NCBI RefSeq assembly: GCF_009797935.1
Contig: NZ_VOLC01000011.1
Span: forward strand, 1,678 to 65,677
Direction: 5' to 3'
From: Lunatibacter salilacus
GTDB taxonomy: Bacteria > Bacteroidota > Bacteroidia > Cytophagales > Cyclobacteriaceae
Length of the DNA stretch: 64,000 nt
Made by a program: the position numbers and the translations under genes. Under the pieces are notes generated by a model. That model had not been told where the DNA came from. It made no database searches and worked only from the letters and a program-made list of their open reading frames with translations. This document shows, piece after piece, positions 1-7,656 of the stretch. Every line of letters begins with the position of its first letter. Within the stretch, counting starts at the first letter, position 1.

Positions 1-140
1 AAGGAAAACTCGAAGGAAAAGCAGAAGTTGTTCTCAACCTTTTTGACGAGGGATTTGATACCGAAAGTATTGCCAGATTGGTGAAACTGCCGGAGGAAGA
101 GGTAATCAAGATTCTGAAAGATAACGGCAGGCTGGAGTGA
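1..140 (+). CDS. C-terminal end of an Rpn/PD-(D/E)XK transposase-like nuclease (partial)
   Basis: Only the last 45 codons lie in the window; the frame is open from base 3 to the TGA at 138-140. The tail reads as a charged helix followed by the segment AEVVLNLFDEGFDTESIA and the ending ILKDNGRLE. From family knowledge, this is the usual C-terminus of Rpn family recombination-promoting nucleases (PD-(D/E)XK putative transposases, TIGR01784-like), where a run of GKxEGK repeats precedes a small helical tail. The catalytic domain is outside the window and cannot be checked. It is followed by a repeat-rich intergenic region, which is common around these genes. Confidence 0.6.
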   Translation, partial: GKLEGKAEVVLNLFDEGFDTESIARLVKLPEEEVIKILKDNGRLE

Positions 141-252
141 GGTTTGGTTGATTAAGTCAAAGTTTTTTGATTACCCCCAAAGAGACCGTTACCGCGAAAA
201 TCCGGGGGCGTAGCCCTGTAATCTTAGTAGTATTTGGGTAATCAAGGATCAA

Positions 253-310
253 AATCCCGTAGGGATGGCCGAAATAGTAGCCCCGGGTTTCAACCCGGGG
301 GTTAAGAAAC
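253..310 (+). repeat. Dispersed repeat with CCCGGGTTTCAACCCGGG hairpin, copy 1
   Basis: This stretch is nearly identical to 5667-5725. It contains a perfect stem-loop, CCCGGGTT/AACCCGGG, and continues into a TTTTGGCCGC block that is also shared. It is a non-coding REP-like or MITE-like element. Confidence 0.75.
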
Positions 311-360
311 AACGTCCCATCGCCCCGTTTTGGCCGCAATCAGGCCAATTTCTGATCACA

Positions 361-519
361 CTCTCCCGCCAAAACCCCGTGGACGGTTGGTCTGCCATCA
401 TGTTGTCGGAACCAACCCTTTTTTCCTCCAGACAATATGCACACAAATCCGGTATCGATCAGATATCTATCAATCGATAGGTAGGAAGAACCAACCATAT
501 CTGGGTTTTGGCGTGAGAG
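361..519. repeat. 159-bp element with 17-bp terminal inverted repeats
   Basis: The ends CTCTCCCGCCAAAACCC (361-377) and GGGTTTTGGCGTGAGAG (503-519) are inverted copies matching at 16 of 17 positions. Similar GGGTTTTGGCGGGAGAG ends recur near 11064-11080 and 11254-11270. No transposase is encoded inside. This is the structure expected of a MITE or a pair of inverted REP units. Confidence 0.6.
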
Positions 520-576
520 GCTGGCTTCTTCAACCATATCCGCTGCCAAAACACAATCGAGATGTATATTCTTAAC

Positions 577-603
577 CTGGGGCTTCGCTACGCTACACCC
601 CAG
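577..603. repeat. Short hairpin repeat (CTGGGG...CCCCAG)
   Basis: CTGGGG at 577-582 pairs with CCCCAG at 598-603 around a loop containing CTTCGCTACGCTACA. It is followed by a GCCCCTTCAGGGCT block. The layout resembles dispersed repeats common in Bacteroidota genomes; no second copy was found in this window. Confidence 0.45.
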
Positions 604-764
604 ACTATGATATTTTGCCCCTTCAGGGCTGGAAATAGTTGTCCACCAAAATCCGAAAATCGGGACATATACTCAAAACCTGCTAGCAATTTTTTAGGCC
701 CGGTCACAGCAGTATGATGGGCTAAAGGTACCAATAAACGGTCAACGTTTTTTAGGCATGGTCA

Positions 765-830
765 ACCCAAAACCCATAACCCATAACCCATAACTAATCA
801 ACCGTAATTCGTAATTCTCAACCTATCAAC
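765..830. repeat. Degenerate ACCCATAA-type short repeat
   Basis: This is a run of AACCCATAA-like 9-mers grading into AACCTATCAAC. Similar runs are at 33868-33902 and 54704-54777, all outside genes. Confidence 0.6.
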
Positions 831-1001
831 TCCGCCTTTGGATCTGTAAAAATAAAATCCCAACCATAAGTAAATTAATCCCAATTTAAACCTATTTTCG
901 TACCGTTGACACAGGGTGAATTTGATGGCTTTTTTTTGCTGCATCTACCTGAGAAAAAACAGTTACGGACATAGGTTTTTTTTAAATTGTCTTGAGTTAT
1001 T

Positions 1002-2870
1002 ATGAATGCTAAGCAGCTATTTTTCCTGGCCGTTATAATAGGGTTGTACGGGTGTGCCTTTCAGCCACATGAAGAGTTTGTCGCAACTATAACTCCTCCA
1101 GAGGCAATTACAGTCACCTTTGAATTAAACGATCCGGCCTTTAATTACCCCTATTATTTAGTAGAACCAACCAACTTCCATATAAAACTTCAAGATGCCA
1201 CATACCCACTTGTTGCTTCTGAAGTAAAGGTGGCTGGTTCGGAAATTTACTCATGGGTACAACATAACCGGGATTTGTTTTTTACGTTAGACCCCAGCCA
1301 AATCAGGGTAGGCAACCATACGGTCTCGGTAAGGTGTTTTCTAAACACTAAGTCCGGCAGTCTGGCGAATATTGTGGGGGCGGAGAATTATGTGGTGGAC
1401 CAGGCGTTTGAAGTCCGCATAGATCCAACCCCACCTGTGTTTGATTCATTTACGGCTGAAATTGAAAACGGCTTTCTTACTTTTAAATGGAAGAATCAGA
1501 CAAACCAGCAAAACTTCAGCTATAAAATTCAGAGAAACAGCGGCCCCTTTTTACCCAGTTCTGACACGGTTGTGACCAATCCCCTGGTAAATCAATTTAT
1601 AGACTATGACTATATTGGAGGGGATATAAACTATAAGATAACGGCCAAAGGTTTTGGTTTTGAAACGGTGCTGGGTGAAGGCTCCTTTTATCATAAAGCC
1701 GCTGATTTTGTCATCACCAGAAGCCCCAGTGGGCAAGCGACACTTTCATGGACGGATAGAAAATTCCCCGGGGAAAACCATGAGATCTACATTAGGCCTC
1801 AGTCTTACTTTAGTGAGGAAAGAAGGACACCCTTTACCCCATCCGGAGAAATTGACCTGGGGTTACTGCATATTGCACAGTCCTTATACATCACGTTGGA
1901 ATTTTACGACCGCAACAAAAGAAGCCGGATATGTAGTGAAGTCGTCGAGTATATTCCCAAACCAAATCTTAAACCATTCTCTTTTTTTAGAATGCTTGGC
2001 AAATCCAAAAAACTGTTGATAGGAAACTCGGAAATGCTATATAGGTATACGTTAGAGGGTTCCATACAGGTGGAAGATAGTCTTCGGTATACGGATCTGG
2101 GATTAACATGGGCCCATGATGTAGTGGTAGTAAGTCCGGACGAATCTAGGATTTATATTTCTGGACATGTGAATGATATCGACGAGAGCAAAATAATTAG
2201 TGTGGACCCGCATAATTTTGACAACCTCCAACACCACGTAATGAATAGCGTTTTACGTGAAATTAATTTTTCCGTTGGATATTACAATAGGATTTTGCTG
2301 GGAAGTGTATCCAACAAAGGGTTGATTACCATGGGAGTGGCAGGAAAATCTTTATTATATGATATTACCAGTGAAAAGGTAATTTGGCATACCTCACAAC
2401 CCTTCTATCAACTTCCGGCTATTTCTGAGGATGGGAGGTTTTTGATAGTAAATACATTTGAAGCCTGGGTATATGAACTGAAAGAAGGCAATGCAGAGCA
2501 GTATGGAAGGATAGACCCCGGATTTCCGATTTTTCTTAATAATGGAAGTGAAGTCATGACAGCTATAAATCCAGCATATAGATGGGGATCTGACCCCACC
2601 CACATAACGGTATTTGATCTTTCCAACCCGCCTGAAAATCCGGATTCCTACCTGACCCGTCTCAGAAGTGACGAAATGCCCTCCCTTTTTGACTTGTTTG
2701 CGGCATTTTACGACCCTGTAAGTGGTTACCTTGTATTTTCCTATAATGATCGACTCCAACTATACAATGTAACTTCCATGGGTTTTGAAAAGACGTATCA
2801 AGGAGGATATAAACATTACGCAGACTCCTACCTGCTGTATGAACAAGGTTATATTGAATCTGCTCCATGA
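1002..2870 (+). CDS. Lipoprotein with C-terminal beta-propeller-like region
   Basis: A 622-residue protein of unknown function. It starts with a lipoprotein signal peptide (hydrophobic stretch at residues 5-17 and lipobox LYGC, Cys18), so it should be anchored to the outer or inner membrane. Residues about 130-320 look like two fibronectin type III-like beta domains (FxWKNQ, LSWTDR). Residues about 330-620 are beta-rich with repeated short strands ending in aspartates (VVVSPDESRIYISG, ISEDGRFLIV), the look of a WD40/YVTN-type beta-propeller. The TGA stop overlaps the first ATG of the two-unit repeat at 2867 (ATGA), so the 3' end is joined to that repeat. The next gene is an outer membrane protein. 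Specific function unknown; lipoprotein assignment strong, propeller assignment moderate. Confidence 0.75.
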   Translation: MNAKQLFFLAVIIGLYGCAFQPHEEFVATITPPEAITVTFELNDPAFNYPYYLVEPTNFHIKLQDATYPLVASEVKVAGSEIYSWVQHNRDLFFTLDPSQIRVGNHTVSVRCFLNTKSGSLANIVGAENYVVDQAFEVRIDPTPPVFDSFTAEIENGFLTFKWKNQTNQQNFSYKIQRNSGPFLPSSDTVVTNPLVNQFIDYDYIGGDINYKITAKGFGFETVLGEGSFYHKAADFVITRSPSGQATLSWTDRKFPGENHEIYIRPQSYFSEERRTPFTPSGEIDLGLLHIAQSLYITLEFYDRNKRSRICSEVVEYIPKPNLKPFSFFRMLGKSKKLLIGNSEMLYRYTLEGSIQVEDSLRYTDLGLTWAHDVVVVSPDESRIYISGHVNDIDESKIISVDPHNFDNLQHHVMNSVLREINFSVGYYNRILLGSVSNKGLITMGVAGKSLLYDITSEKVIWHTSQPFYQLPAISEDGRFLIVNTFEAWVYELKEGNAEQYGRIDPGFPIFLNNGSEVMTAINPAYRWGSDPTHITVFDLSNPPENPDSYLTRLRSDEMPSLFDLFAAFYDPVSGYLVFSYNDRLQLYNVTSMGFEKTYQGGYKHYADSYLLYEQGYIESAP

Positions 2871-3043
2871 AATCGAGCATGACGCAAGCGACGCACGGAG
2901 GGATGATTATAATTGCGAGATTCCATGTGGCAACTGGAAAACAATTATAAACACATGAAATCGAGCATGACGTACCCGTCACACAGTGGGATGATTATTA
3001 TTGCGAGATTCCATCTGACCGTTAAAAATCAAAATATAAACAG
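2867..3043 (+). repeat. Two-unit ATGAAATCGAGC repeat between genes, plus-strand copy
   Basis: Unit A is 2867-2954 and unit B is 2955-3043. Each starts ATGAAATCGAGCATGACG, contains TGCGAGATTCCAT and ends ATAAACA plus C or G directly before an ATGAA. Unit A reads as a 27-codon frame (2867-2950) and unit B as a 30-codon frame (2955-3047). Frame A overlaps the upstream lipoprotein stop as ATGA, and frame B overlaps the start of the next gene as ATGA. The unit begins and ends with imperfect inverted copies (ATGAAATCGAGCA against TGCGAGATTCCAT, 10 of 13 matching). The same A-B order occurs on the minus strand at 35427-35623. Whether the tiny frames are translated is unknown. Confidence 0.8.
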
Positions 3044-3736
3044 ATGAAAGTACTTATATTGATTATCCTCCAATTTGGTCTTTTTCTCAGCGCATACGCG
3101 CAGGAGAAGTCGACCTTGGTTTTTCGTGTCGGATTGGGCAACTATTCCATGAAATCGCAGAAGCTTTTTCAGCAGGATTTTCTGCGGGAATCAGGGATAC
3201 CATACCGTAAGGTGCATCAATTCCCAAATTTTCCGACATTTGGTGCTGCCGCTGGTTTCAAAATAGCGCCAAAAGCGTCAATGGGACTATGGTTTGAATT
3301 TGCCTCCACGGGGGGCAGATTGCATTACAAAGATTACTCCGGACATGCAATGATGGATCAGGTATTGACATCGTTTCAGGGAGGACCCTTTGCGCAGTAC
3401 CGTGTAAATAAATCGGAAGAGTGGCCTTTATATGTTACGGCCCACGGGTCTGTCGCAACGGTTACTGAGAGAATTAAATCTGAATTTCAAATAGGGGGAC
3501 AGCCCGAGATCGAGCAGTTTAAATTAAACGCGACAAATGTTGGAATTCGTCCCGGCCTCATGCTTGGCCATGCTGTTGGCGTGTTTAACTTTCAATTTGG
3601 ACTTGGTGTCGAATTCCGGTCCGATGGAAAGTTGAAAGACAATGAGGAGCAGTTCTTCAGGACCTCCGATGGAAAGGATCTTACTGCGGAATGGAATGGA
3701 TGGAGAGTGACCCTGGGAGTGGGGATTGTACTTTAG
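3044..3736 (+). CDS. Outer membrane beta-barrel protein
   Basis: A 230-residue protein with a Sec signal peptide (hydrophobic residues 3-18, cleavage near AYA-QEK at 19-21). The mature part is a series of alternating strands rich in Gly, Phe and Tyr (FGAAAGFKIA, GMWFEFAS-like) and ends with a strand closing in VGIVL, typical of 8-strand barrels of the PorT/OmpA-barrel type in Bacteroidota. It would sit in the outer membrane; the ligand is unknown. Its ATG at 3044 is immediately preceded by repeat unit B and overlaps the TGA of the unit-B reading frame, so translation may be coupled to the repeat. Confidence 0.75.
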   Translation: MKVLILIILQFGLFLSAYAQEKSTLVFRVGLGNYSMKSQKLFQQDFLRESGIPYRKVHQFPNFPTFGAAAGFKIAPKASMGLWFEFASTGGRLHYKDYSGHAMMDQVLTSFQGGPFAQYRVNKSEEWPLYVTAHGSVATVTERIKSEFQIGGQPEIEQFKLNATNVGIRPGLMLGHAVGVFNFQFGLGVEFRSDGKLKDNEEQFFRTSDGKDLTAEWNGWRVTLGVGIVL

Positions 3737-4130
3737 TCATCTGAAGCTTAGCTGGAAAAAAGTTTCCCGCAGATTATTTATATCGATGTCGATCTAATCC
3801 AACACAAAAAAATCCGTTTTATCCGGGTCATCCGAGTCATCGGTGTTCTATTCTACTTTGGAGCGAATGGAACACGGATTTGGCGGATTGTACGGATTTG
3901 TACGGATTGTTTTTTTTGACATCGAGGGTTTAATTCAACCCGAAAAAATCCGTTTTATCCGTTTCATCCGCATGATCCGTGTTCTATTTTACTTCAATAG
4001 TTCACATAGCCCACATAGTATTTTACCTCAAACTTTGCGGACTCTGCGCCTCCTTAGCGTACTTTGCGGTTACTTTTTTACTCCAGTAGTTCCCCTTTAA
4101 AACATATTTCCTAGCAGATGTTTTTCTGCG
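3737..4130. repeat. Intergenic short-period repeats (AATCCG and TTTGCGG types)
   Basis: There is no gene here. Two direct copies of a 51-bp block (3806-3857 and 3943-3993, starting AAAAAATCCGTTTTATCCG) flank a GGATTTGTACGGATTG run. From 4029 a second motif set appears (CTTTGCGGACTCTGCGCC, ACTTTGCGGTTACTTTT). All are built from loosely periodic 8-10 nt words. Confidence 0.65.
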
Positions 4131-4860
4131 TTCATCTGCGCAATCCCGAAAAGCCGGGACAAGTTCCGCGGGAAAAAAATCTCCCGGAGATCTTCGCTAA
4201 TGTTTCCCGCAGATCCCGAAGATCCCGCTGATTTTCGCAGAGGATCCCGCAGATCTTTGCTTCTAGGATTTTCCGATATCGCTTAGGCCTTTAGATAAAA
4301 ATTTTTCTTATACTAATCTGCGTTCATCTGCGCAACCCCGAAAAGCCGGGACAAGTTCCGCGGGAAAAAAATCCCCCGCAGATCTTCGCTAATGTTTCCC
4401 GCAGATCCCGCTGATCTTCGCAGAGGATCCCGCAGATCTTTGCTTCTAGGATATCCGATATCGCTTAGTCCTTTAGATAAAAATTTTTCTTATACTAATC
4501 TGCGCAACCCCGAAAAGCCGGGACAAGTTCTGCGGGAAAAAAATCTCCCGGAGATCTTCGCTGATGTTTCCCGCAGATCCCGCTGATCTTCGCAGAGGAT
4601 CCCGCAGATCTTTGCTTCTAGGATATCCGATATCGCTTAGTCCTTTAGATAAAAATTTTTCTTATACTAATCTGCGCAACCCCGAAAAGCCGGGACAAGT
4701 TCTGCGGGAAAAAAATCTCCCGGAGATCTTCGCTGATGTTTCCCGCAGATCCCGCTGATCTTCGCAGAGGATCCCGCAGATCTTTGCTTCTAGGATTTTC
4801 CGATATCGCTTAGGCCTTTAGATAAAAATTTTTCTTATACTAATCTGCGTTCATTTGCGC
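4131..4860. repeat. Four-copy 172-bp tandem repeat array
   Basis: The block CCCGAAAAGCCGGG recurs at 4145, 4337, 4509 and 4681, giving periods of 192, 172 and 172 bp. Copies 3 and 4 are almost identical; copy 1 has about 20 extra bases (an extra CCCGAAGAT and an extra TTCATCTGCG). Each copy holds inner short words (CGCAGATC, GATCCCGC) and a TTAGATAAAAATTTTTCTTA segment. The identical 64-codon open frames at 4392 and 4564 are products of the repetition and not believable genes. The array ends 77 bp before the Uma2 gene. Confidence 0.85.
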
Positions 4861-4937
4861 AATCCCCGGAAAAAACACCACGGGCTTCTTTCATTGATGT
4901 CTTTTCTTTTATCACTGATTTTTTTTACATTCAAGCT

Positions 4938-5549
4938 ATGGAAGAGCAAGATACTCCGAACAAAGTCGAAGAGCCATTTTCCGAATATGGAACCTATACC
5001 TATGCCGATTATCTGACTTGGCAGATAGACGAAATGGTAGAGCTGATACGGGGAAAGGTATTTAGGCAAGCCGCTGCACCGAGAGTAATCCACCAACAGG
5101 TTGCCGGTAATGTGTTTGTGGCTCTTTCTATTTATCTAAAAAGGAAAAAGTGTAGTGTTTTTATTGCTCCCTTTGATGTTCGGCTTCCGGTAAAATCAAA
5201 GAGAAATGAAGATATCGACACGGTTGTTCAACCGGACATCTGCGTTATTTGTGATCCGGACAAGCTGGATGAGGCAGGATGCATAGGCGCCCCAGACCTA
5301 GTAGTAGAAGTCCTTTCTCCGGGCAACAACAAAAAGGAACTGCAAAACAAATATGAAGTATATGAAGAATCCGGTGTCCGGGAATACTGGGTGATCCATC
5401 CGAATGAATGCACCTTGCTTGTCTATACATTGATAGATGGTCGGTATGAAGCTTCGAAGATTTTCACCTATGGGGACCGGGTTGTCTCGCAGGCTGTTGA
5501 GGGATTTGTATTGGATTTGGACGAGGTGTTTGAGGATATGATTTTGTAA
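4938..5549 (+). CDS. Uma2 family (DUF820) putative restriction endonuclease
   Basis: A 203-residue protein with the Uma2/DUF820 fold, a PD-(D/E)XK-type nuclease domain seen in many cyanobacteria and Bacteroidota. Key blocks are the N-terminal YTYADYLTW and ELIRGKVF, then VQPDICVICDPD, APDLVVEVLSPGN and KYEVYEESGVREYWVIHP, which supply the Asp, Glu and Lys-type positions of the family. Length is normal for the family (about 190-210). No methylase or specificity gene is nearby, as usual for this family. Its biological role is not known; nuclease activity is inferred from the fold. It lies between the 172-bp array and more repeats. Confidence 0.85.
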   Translation: MEEQDTPNKVEEPFSEYGTYTYADYLTWQIDEMVELIRGKVFRQAAAPRVIHQQVAGNVFVALSIYLKRKKCSVFIAPFDVRLPVKSKRNEDIDTVVQPDICVICDPDKLDEAGCIGAPDLVVEVLSPGNNKKELQNKYEVYEESGVREYWVIHPNECTLLVYTLIDGRYEASKIFTYGDRVVSQAVEGFVLDLDEVFEDMIL

Positions 5550-5561
5550 ATGGGTTTGAAG

Positions 5562-5600
5562 CAAAACTGCCCCACCCCTCCCTCGCCCTTTAGGGGAGGG
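5562..5600. repeat. CTGCCCCA-CCTCCCTCGC-TAGGGGAGGG dispersed repeat, copy 1
   Basis: It shares its order of blocks with 10855-10897: CAAAACTGCCCCA, CCCTCGC, then TAGGGGA. The CCCTCCC and GGGGAGGG arms can pair as a hairpin. Confidence 0.6.
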
Positions 5601-5666
5601 CGATCGATGCCGTCCATTTAGATGATTTTTCTTCCGAAAATACAATCCCGTCCTGAACACATCAAA

Positions 5667-5725
5667 AAATCCCATAGGGATGGCCGAAATAGTAGCCCCG
5701 GGTTTCAACCCGGTGGTTAAGAAAT
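5667..5725 (+). repeat. Dispersed repeat with CCCGGGTTTCAACCCGG hairpin, copy 2
   Basis: Near-identical to 253-310, including the leading AGGGATGGCCGAAATAGTAG block and the trailing GGTTAAGAAA. Confidence 0.75.
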
Positions 5726-5843
5726 AAGGTATTTAGTGTATTTTGGCCGCATAAACCGACAATTACAGACATCCCGGTACCGCCAAAACCAGTGAATGCT
5801 TGGTTTGGCGTCTTGCCGCGGAGCGAATCATTTTTTCCCTGCC

Positions 5844-5971
5844 GAAATCTGAAATCATAAATCTGAAATCATAAATCTGAAATCATAAATCCCAAATCTA
5901 CAATCTACAATCTAAAATCTACAATCTGAAATCTGAAATCCAAAATCCAAAATCTAAAATCTCAAATCAAT
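5844..5971. repeat. AAATCTGAAATC short-period repeat
   Basis: About 128 bp of degenerate 9-12 nt units (AAATCTGAAATCATAAATC, then ACAATCTACAATCTAAAATC). It is non-coding and ends 192 bp before the kinase start. Confidence 0.8.
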
Positions 5972-6162
5972 CCCGTTCATACACACAATCCGGCATAATG
6001 GCTAGCTTATTCCCCTCCTCATATATATTGTGATTTAGTTCTAATGCTTTTTTTGCCTATCTTTACTAGTAGATTATAATTGAACTATTCCGATCAAATT
6101 CGGGAATTGTTTTTCCTTTAGCCGCATTCCAATAAAGACAGTGAGGTTTTTTTAGATAAAAT

Positions 6163-7656
6163 ATGGAAGAATTATCAGATTTTAAATATGCACTTGACGA
6201 ATCAGCCATTGTAGCTATTACGGATCAAAAGGGCATTATCAAACATGTAAATGAGAATTTCCGCAAGATTTCCAAGTATTCCGCAGGGGAGCTCATTGGC
6301 CAAGATCACCGGATTATCAATTCCGGCTACCACTCAAAAGAATTTATCAAAGATTTATGGACAACCATAGCCCGAGGAAAGATTTGGAAGGGGGAGATGA
6401 GGAACCGGGCTAAAGACGGCACTATTTACTGGGTAGATACCACGATAGTTCCTTTTTTGAATGGTGAAGGAAAGCCCTATCAGTATGTTGCAATTCGTTC
6501 CGATATTACAGAGCGGAAGAAGGGTGAGGAAATGCTTACCAGTACATTGAAGGAAATTTCGGACTACAAGTACGCCTTGGATGAATCGGCCATTGTAGCA
6601 ATCACGGATCAAAATGGAATCATCACGCATGTGAACGATAACTTCTGCAAAATCTCCAAGTTTTCTATGGAGGAACTTCTCGGACAGGATCATCGAATAA
6701 TCAATTCTGGGTACCATTCCGCCGAATTTATCAAAGAACTTTGGACTACCATTGCGGAAGGAAGGGTTTGGAAAGGAGAAATGAGAAACCGGGCAAAAGA
6801 CGGCACCATCTATTGGGTGGATACTACCATAGTGCCCTTCTTGAGTCCCGACGGAAAACCCTATCAGTATGTAGCCATCCGCTCGGACGTAACCGAAAGG
6901 AAGCTGGCCGAAGAAGAACTTAAAAATAGCAATGAGCGGGCTGTAGGCTATATCAAAGCGATGGAAAACAAAAACAAACAGCTTATTGATTTTTGCAATA
7001 TTGTATCCCACAACCTCCGTGCACCCCTGGTGAATATTTCCATGTTGGTCGATTATCTGGACTATGCTGAAGATGAAGAGGAGCGACTTGAAATGCAGCG
7101 AAAAATAAAGCCCGTCATCAACCATTTGATGGATGTCTTCAACGAATTGGTAGAATCCATTCAAGTACAGCAGGATACGGAAATTGCCTCCGATGACATA
7201 GCTCTTAAAGAAGCGGTAGATAAGATTCTAGTGGGTTTTTCCCCTCAGATTGAGGAATCAGGAGCAAGAATTCACCTGGACTTTGACGAAGTTCCTTATG
7301 TCAATTTCCCCCAAAAATATCTGGAAAGTGCACTGACAAACCTGATCAGCAATTCCCTGAAGTACAAATCCCCGGACCGAAAACCGATGATTCGGATTGC
7401 ATCTAAGGATATCAACGGAAAAGTGCGCTTGTCAGTAGCGGATAACGGATTGGGGATAGATGTGGATATGCATAAAAATAATTTATTTAAGATCCGTAAA
7501 ACTTTTCACAAGCACAAAGATGCCAATGGTTTTGGACTGTTTATGACGAAAACTCAAGTAGAAGCTATGGGTGGAAAAATTTGGGTTGAAAGCCAACCTG
7601 AAAAAGGAAGTACTTTTTTTATAGAAATAGAGGGTCAAACAGCATGGAAAGAATAA
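6163..7656 (+). CDS. Sensor histidine kinase with two near-identical PAS domains
   Basis: A 497-residue cytoplasmic sensor kinase. PAS 1 spans about residues 6-119 and PAS 2 about 134-247; I count 96 identical residues of 114 aligned, and each ends in a PAC motif (YVAIRSDxTERK). A short coiled segment (248-275) leads to the phospho-acceptor helix with His283 in IVSHNLRAPL, then an HATPase_c domain with the N box (LTNLISNSLKYK), G1 box (VADNGLGID) and a GFGLFMTKTQVEAMGG block. No membrane segment is present, so it senses an internal or diffusible signal such as redox or ligand through PAS. It overlaps the next response regulator by 13 nt, so the two form a pair. Confidence 0.93.
   Translation: MEELSDFKYALDESAIVAITDQKGIIKHVNENFRKISKYSAGELIGQDHRIINSGYHSKEFIKDLWTTIARGKIWKGEMRNRAKDGTIYWVDTTIVPFLNGEGKPYQYVAIRSDITERKKGEEMLTSTLKEISDYKYALDESAIVAITDQNGIITHVNDNFCKISKFSMEELLGQDHRIINSGYHSAEFIKELWTTIAEGRVWKGEMRNRAKDGTIYWVDTTIVPFLSPDGKPYQYVAIRSDVTERKLAEEELKNSNERAVGYIKAMENKNKQLIDFCNIVSHNLRAPLVNISMLVDYLDYAEDEEERLEMQRKIKPVINHLMDVFNELVESIQVQQDTEIASDDIALKEAVDKILVGFSPQIEESGARIHLDFDEVPYVNFPQKYLESALTNLISNSLKYKSPDRKPMIRIASKDINGKVRLSVADNGLGIDVDMHKNNLFKIRKTFHKHKDANGFGLFMTKTQVEAMGGKIWVESQPEKGSTFFIEIEGQTAWKE

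Larger units (their letters stand above)
141..1001. repeat. Repeat-rich intergenic region
   Basis: There is no convincing gene in these 860 bases; the short open frames do not look like proteins. It holds several dispersed elements: a copy of a repeat also at 5667-5725 (253-310), a 159-bp element with terminal inverted repeats (361-519), a small hairpin repeat (577-603) and a degenerate run of ACCCATAA-like units (about 765-830). The last 150 bases before the next gene are unique and AT-rich. Confidence 0.7.
5550..6162. repeat. Repeat-rich intergenic region
   Basis: There is no gene. It holds a CAAAACTGCCCCA...TAGGGGAGGG hairpin repeat (5562-5600, also at 10855-10897), copy 2 of the CCCGGGTTTCAACCCGG repeat (5667-5725), a TTTTGGC...GCCAAAAC inverted pair (about 5743-5789) and an AAATCTGAAATC short-period run (5844-5971). 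The final 190 bases before the kinase gene are unique. Confidence 0.7.

Noticed and set aside
3843-4100. 85-codon plus-strand frame in the AATCCG repeats
   Set aside because: It is made of translated short-period repeats (RFIRFIRMIRV), not a real protein.
4392-4758. Two identical 64-codon open frames (4392 and 4564)
   Set aside because: They are one frame seen twice through the 172-bp tandem repeat, with low-complexity composition and no protein-like features.
4131-4860. CRISPR array
   Set aside because: The repeating unit is 172 bp of continuous similarity, with no alternation of short repeats and unique spacers and no cas genes.
6355-7164. Long minus-strand open frame opposite the PAS kinase
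   Set aside because: It is a shadow of the kinase coding strand; the plus-strand product has clear domain matches.
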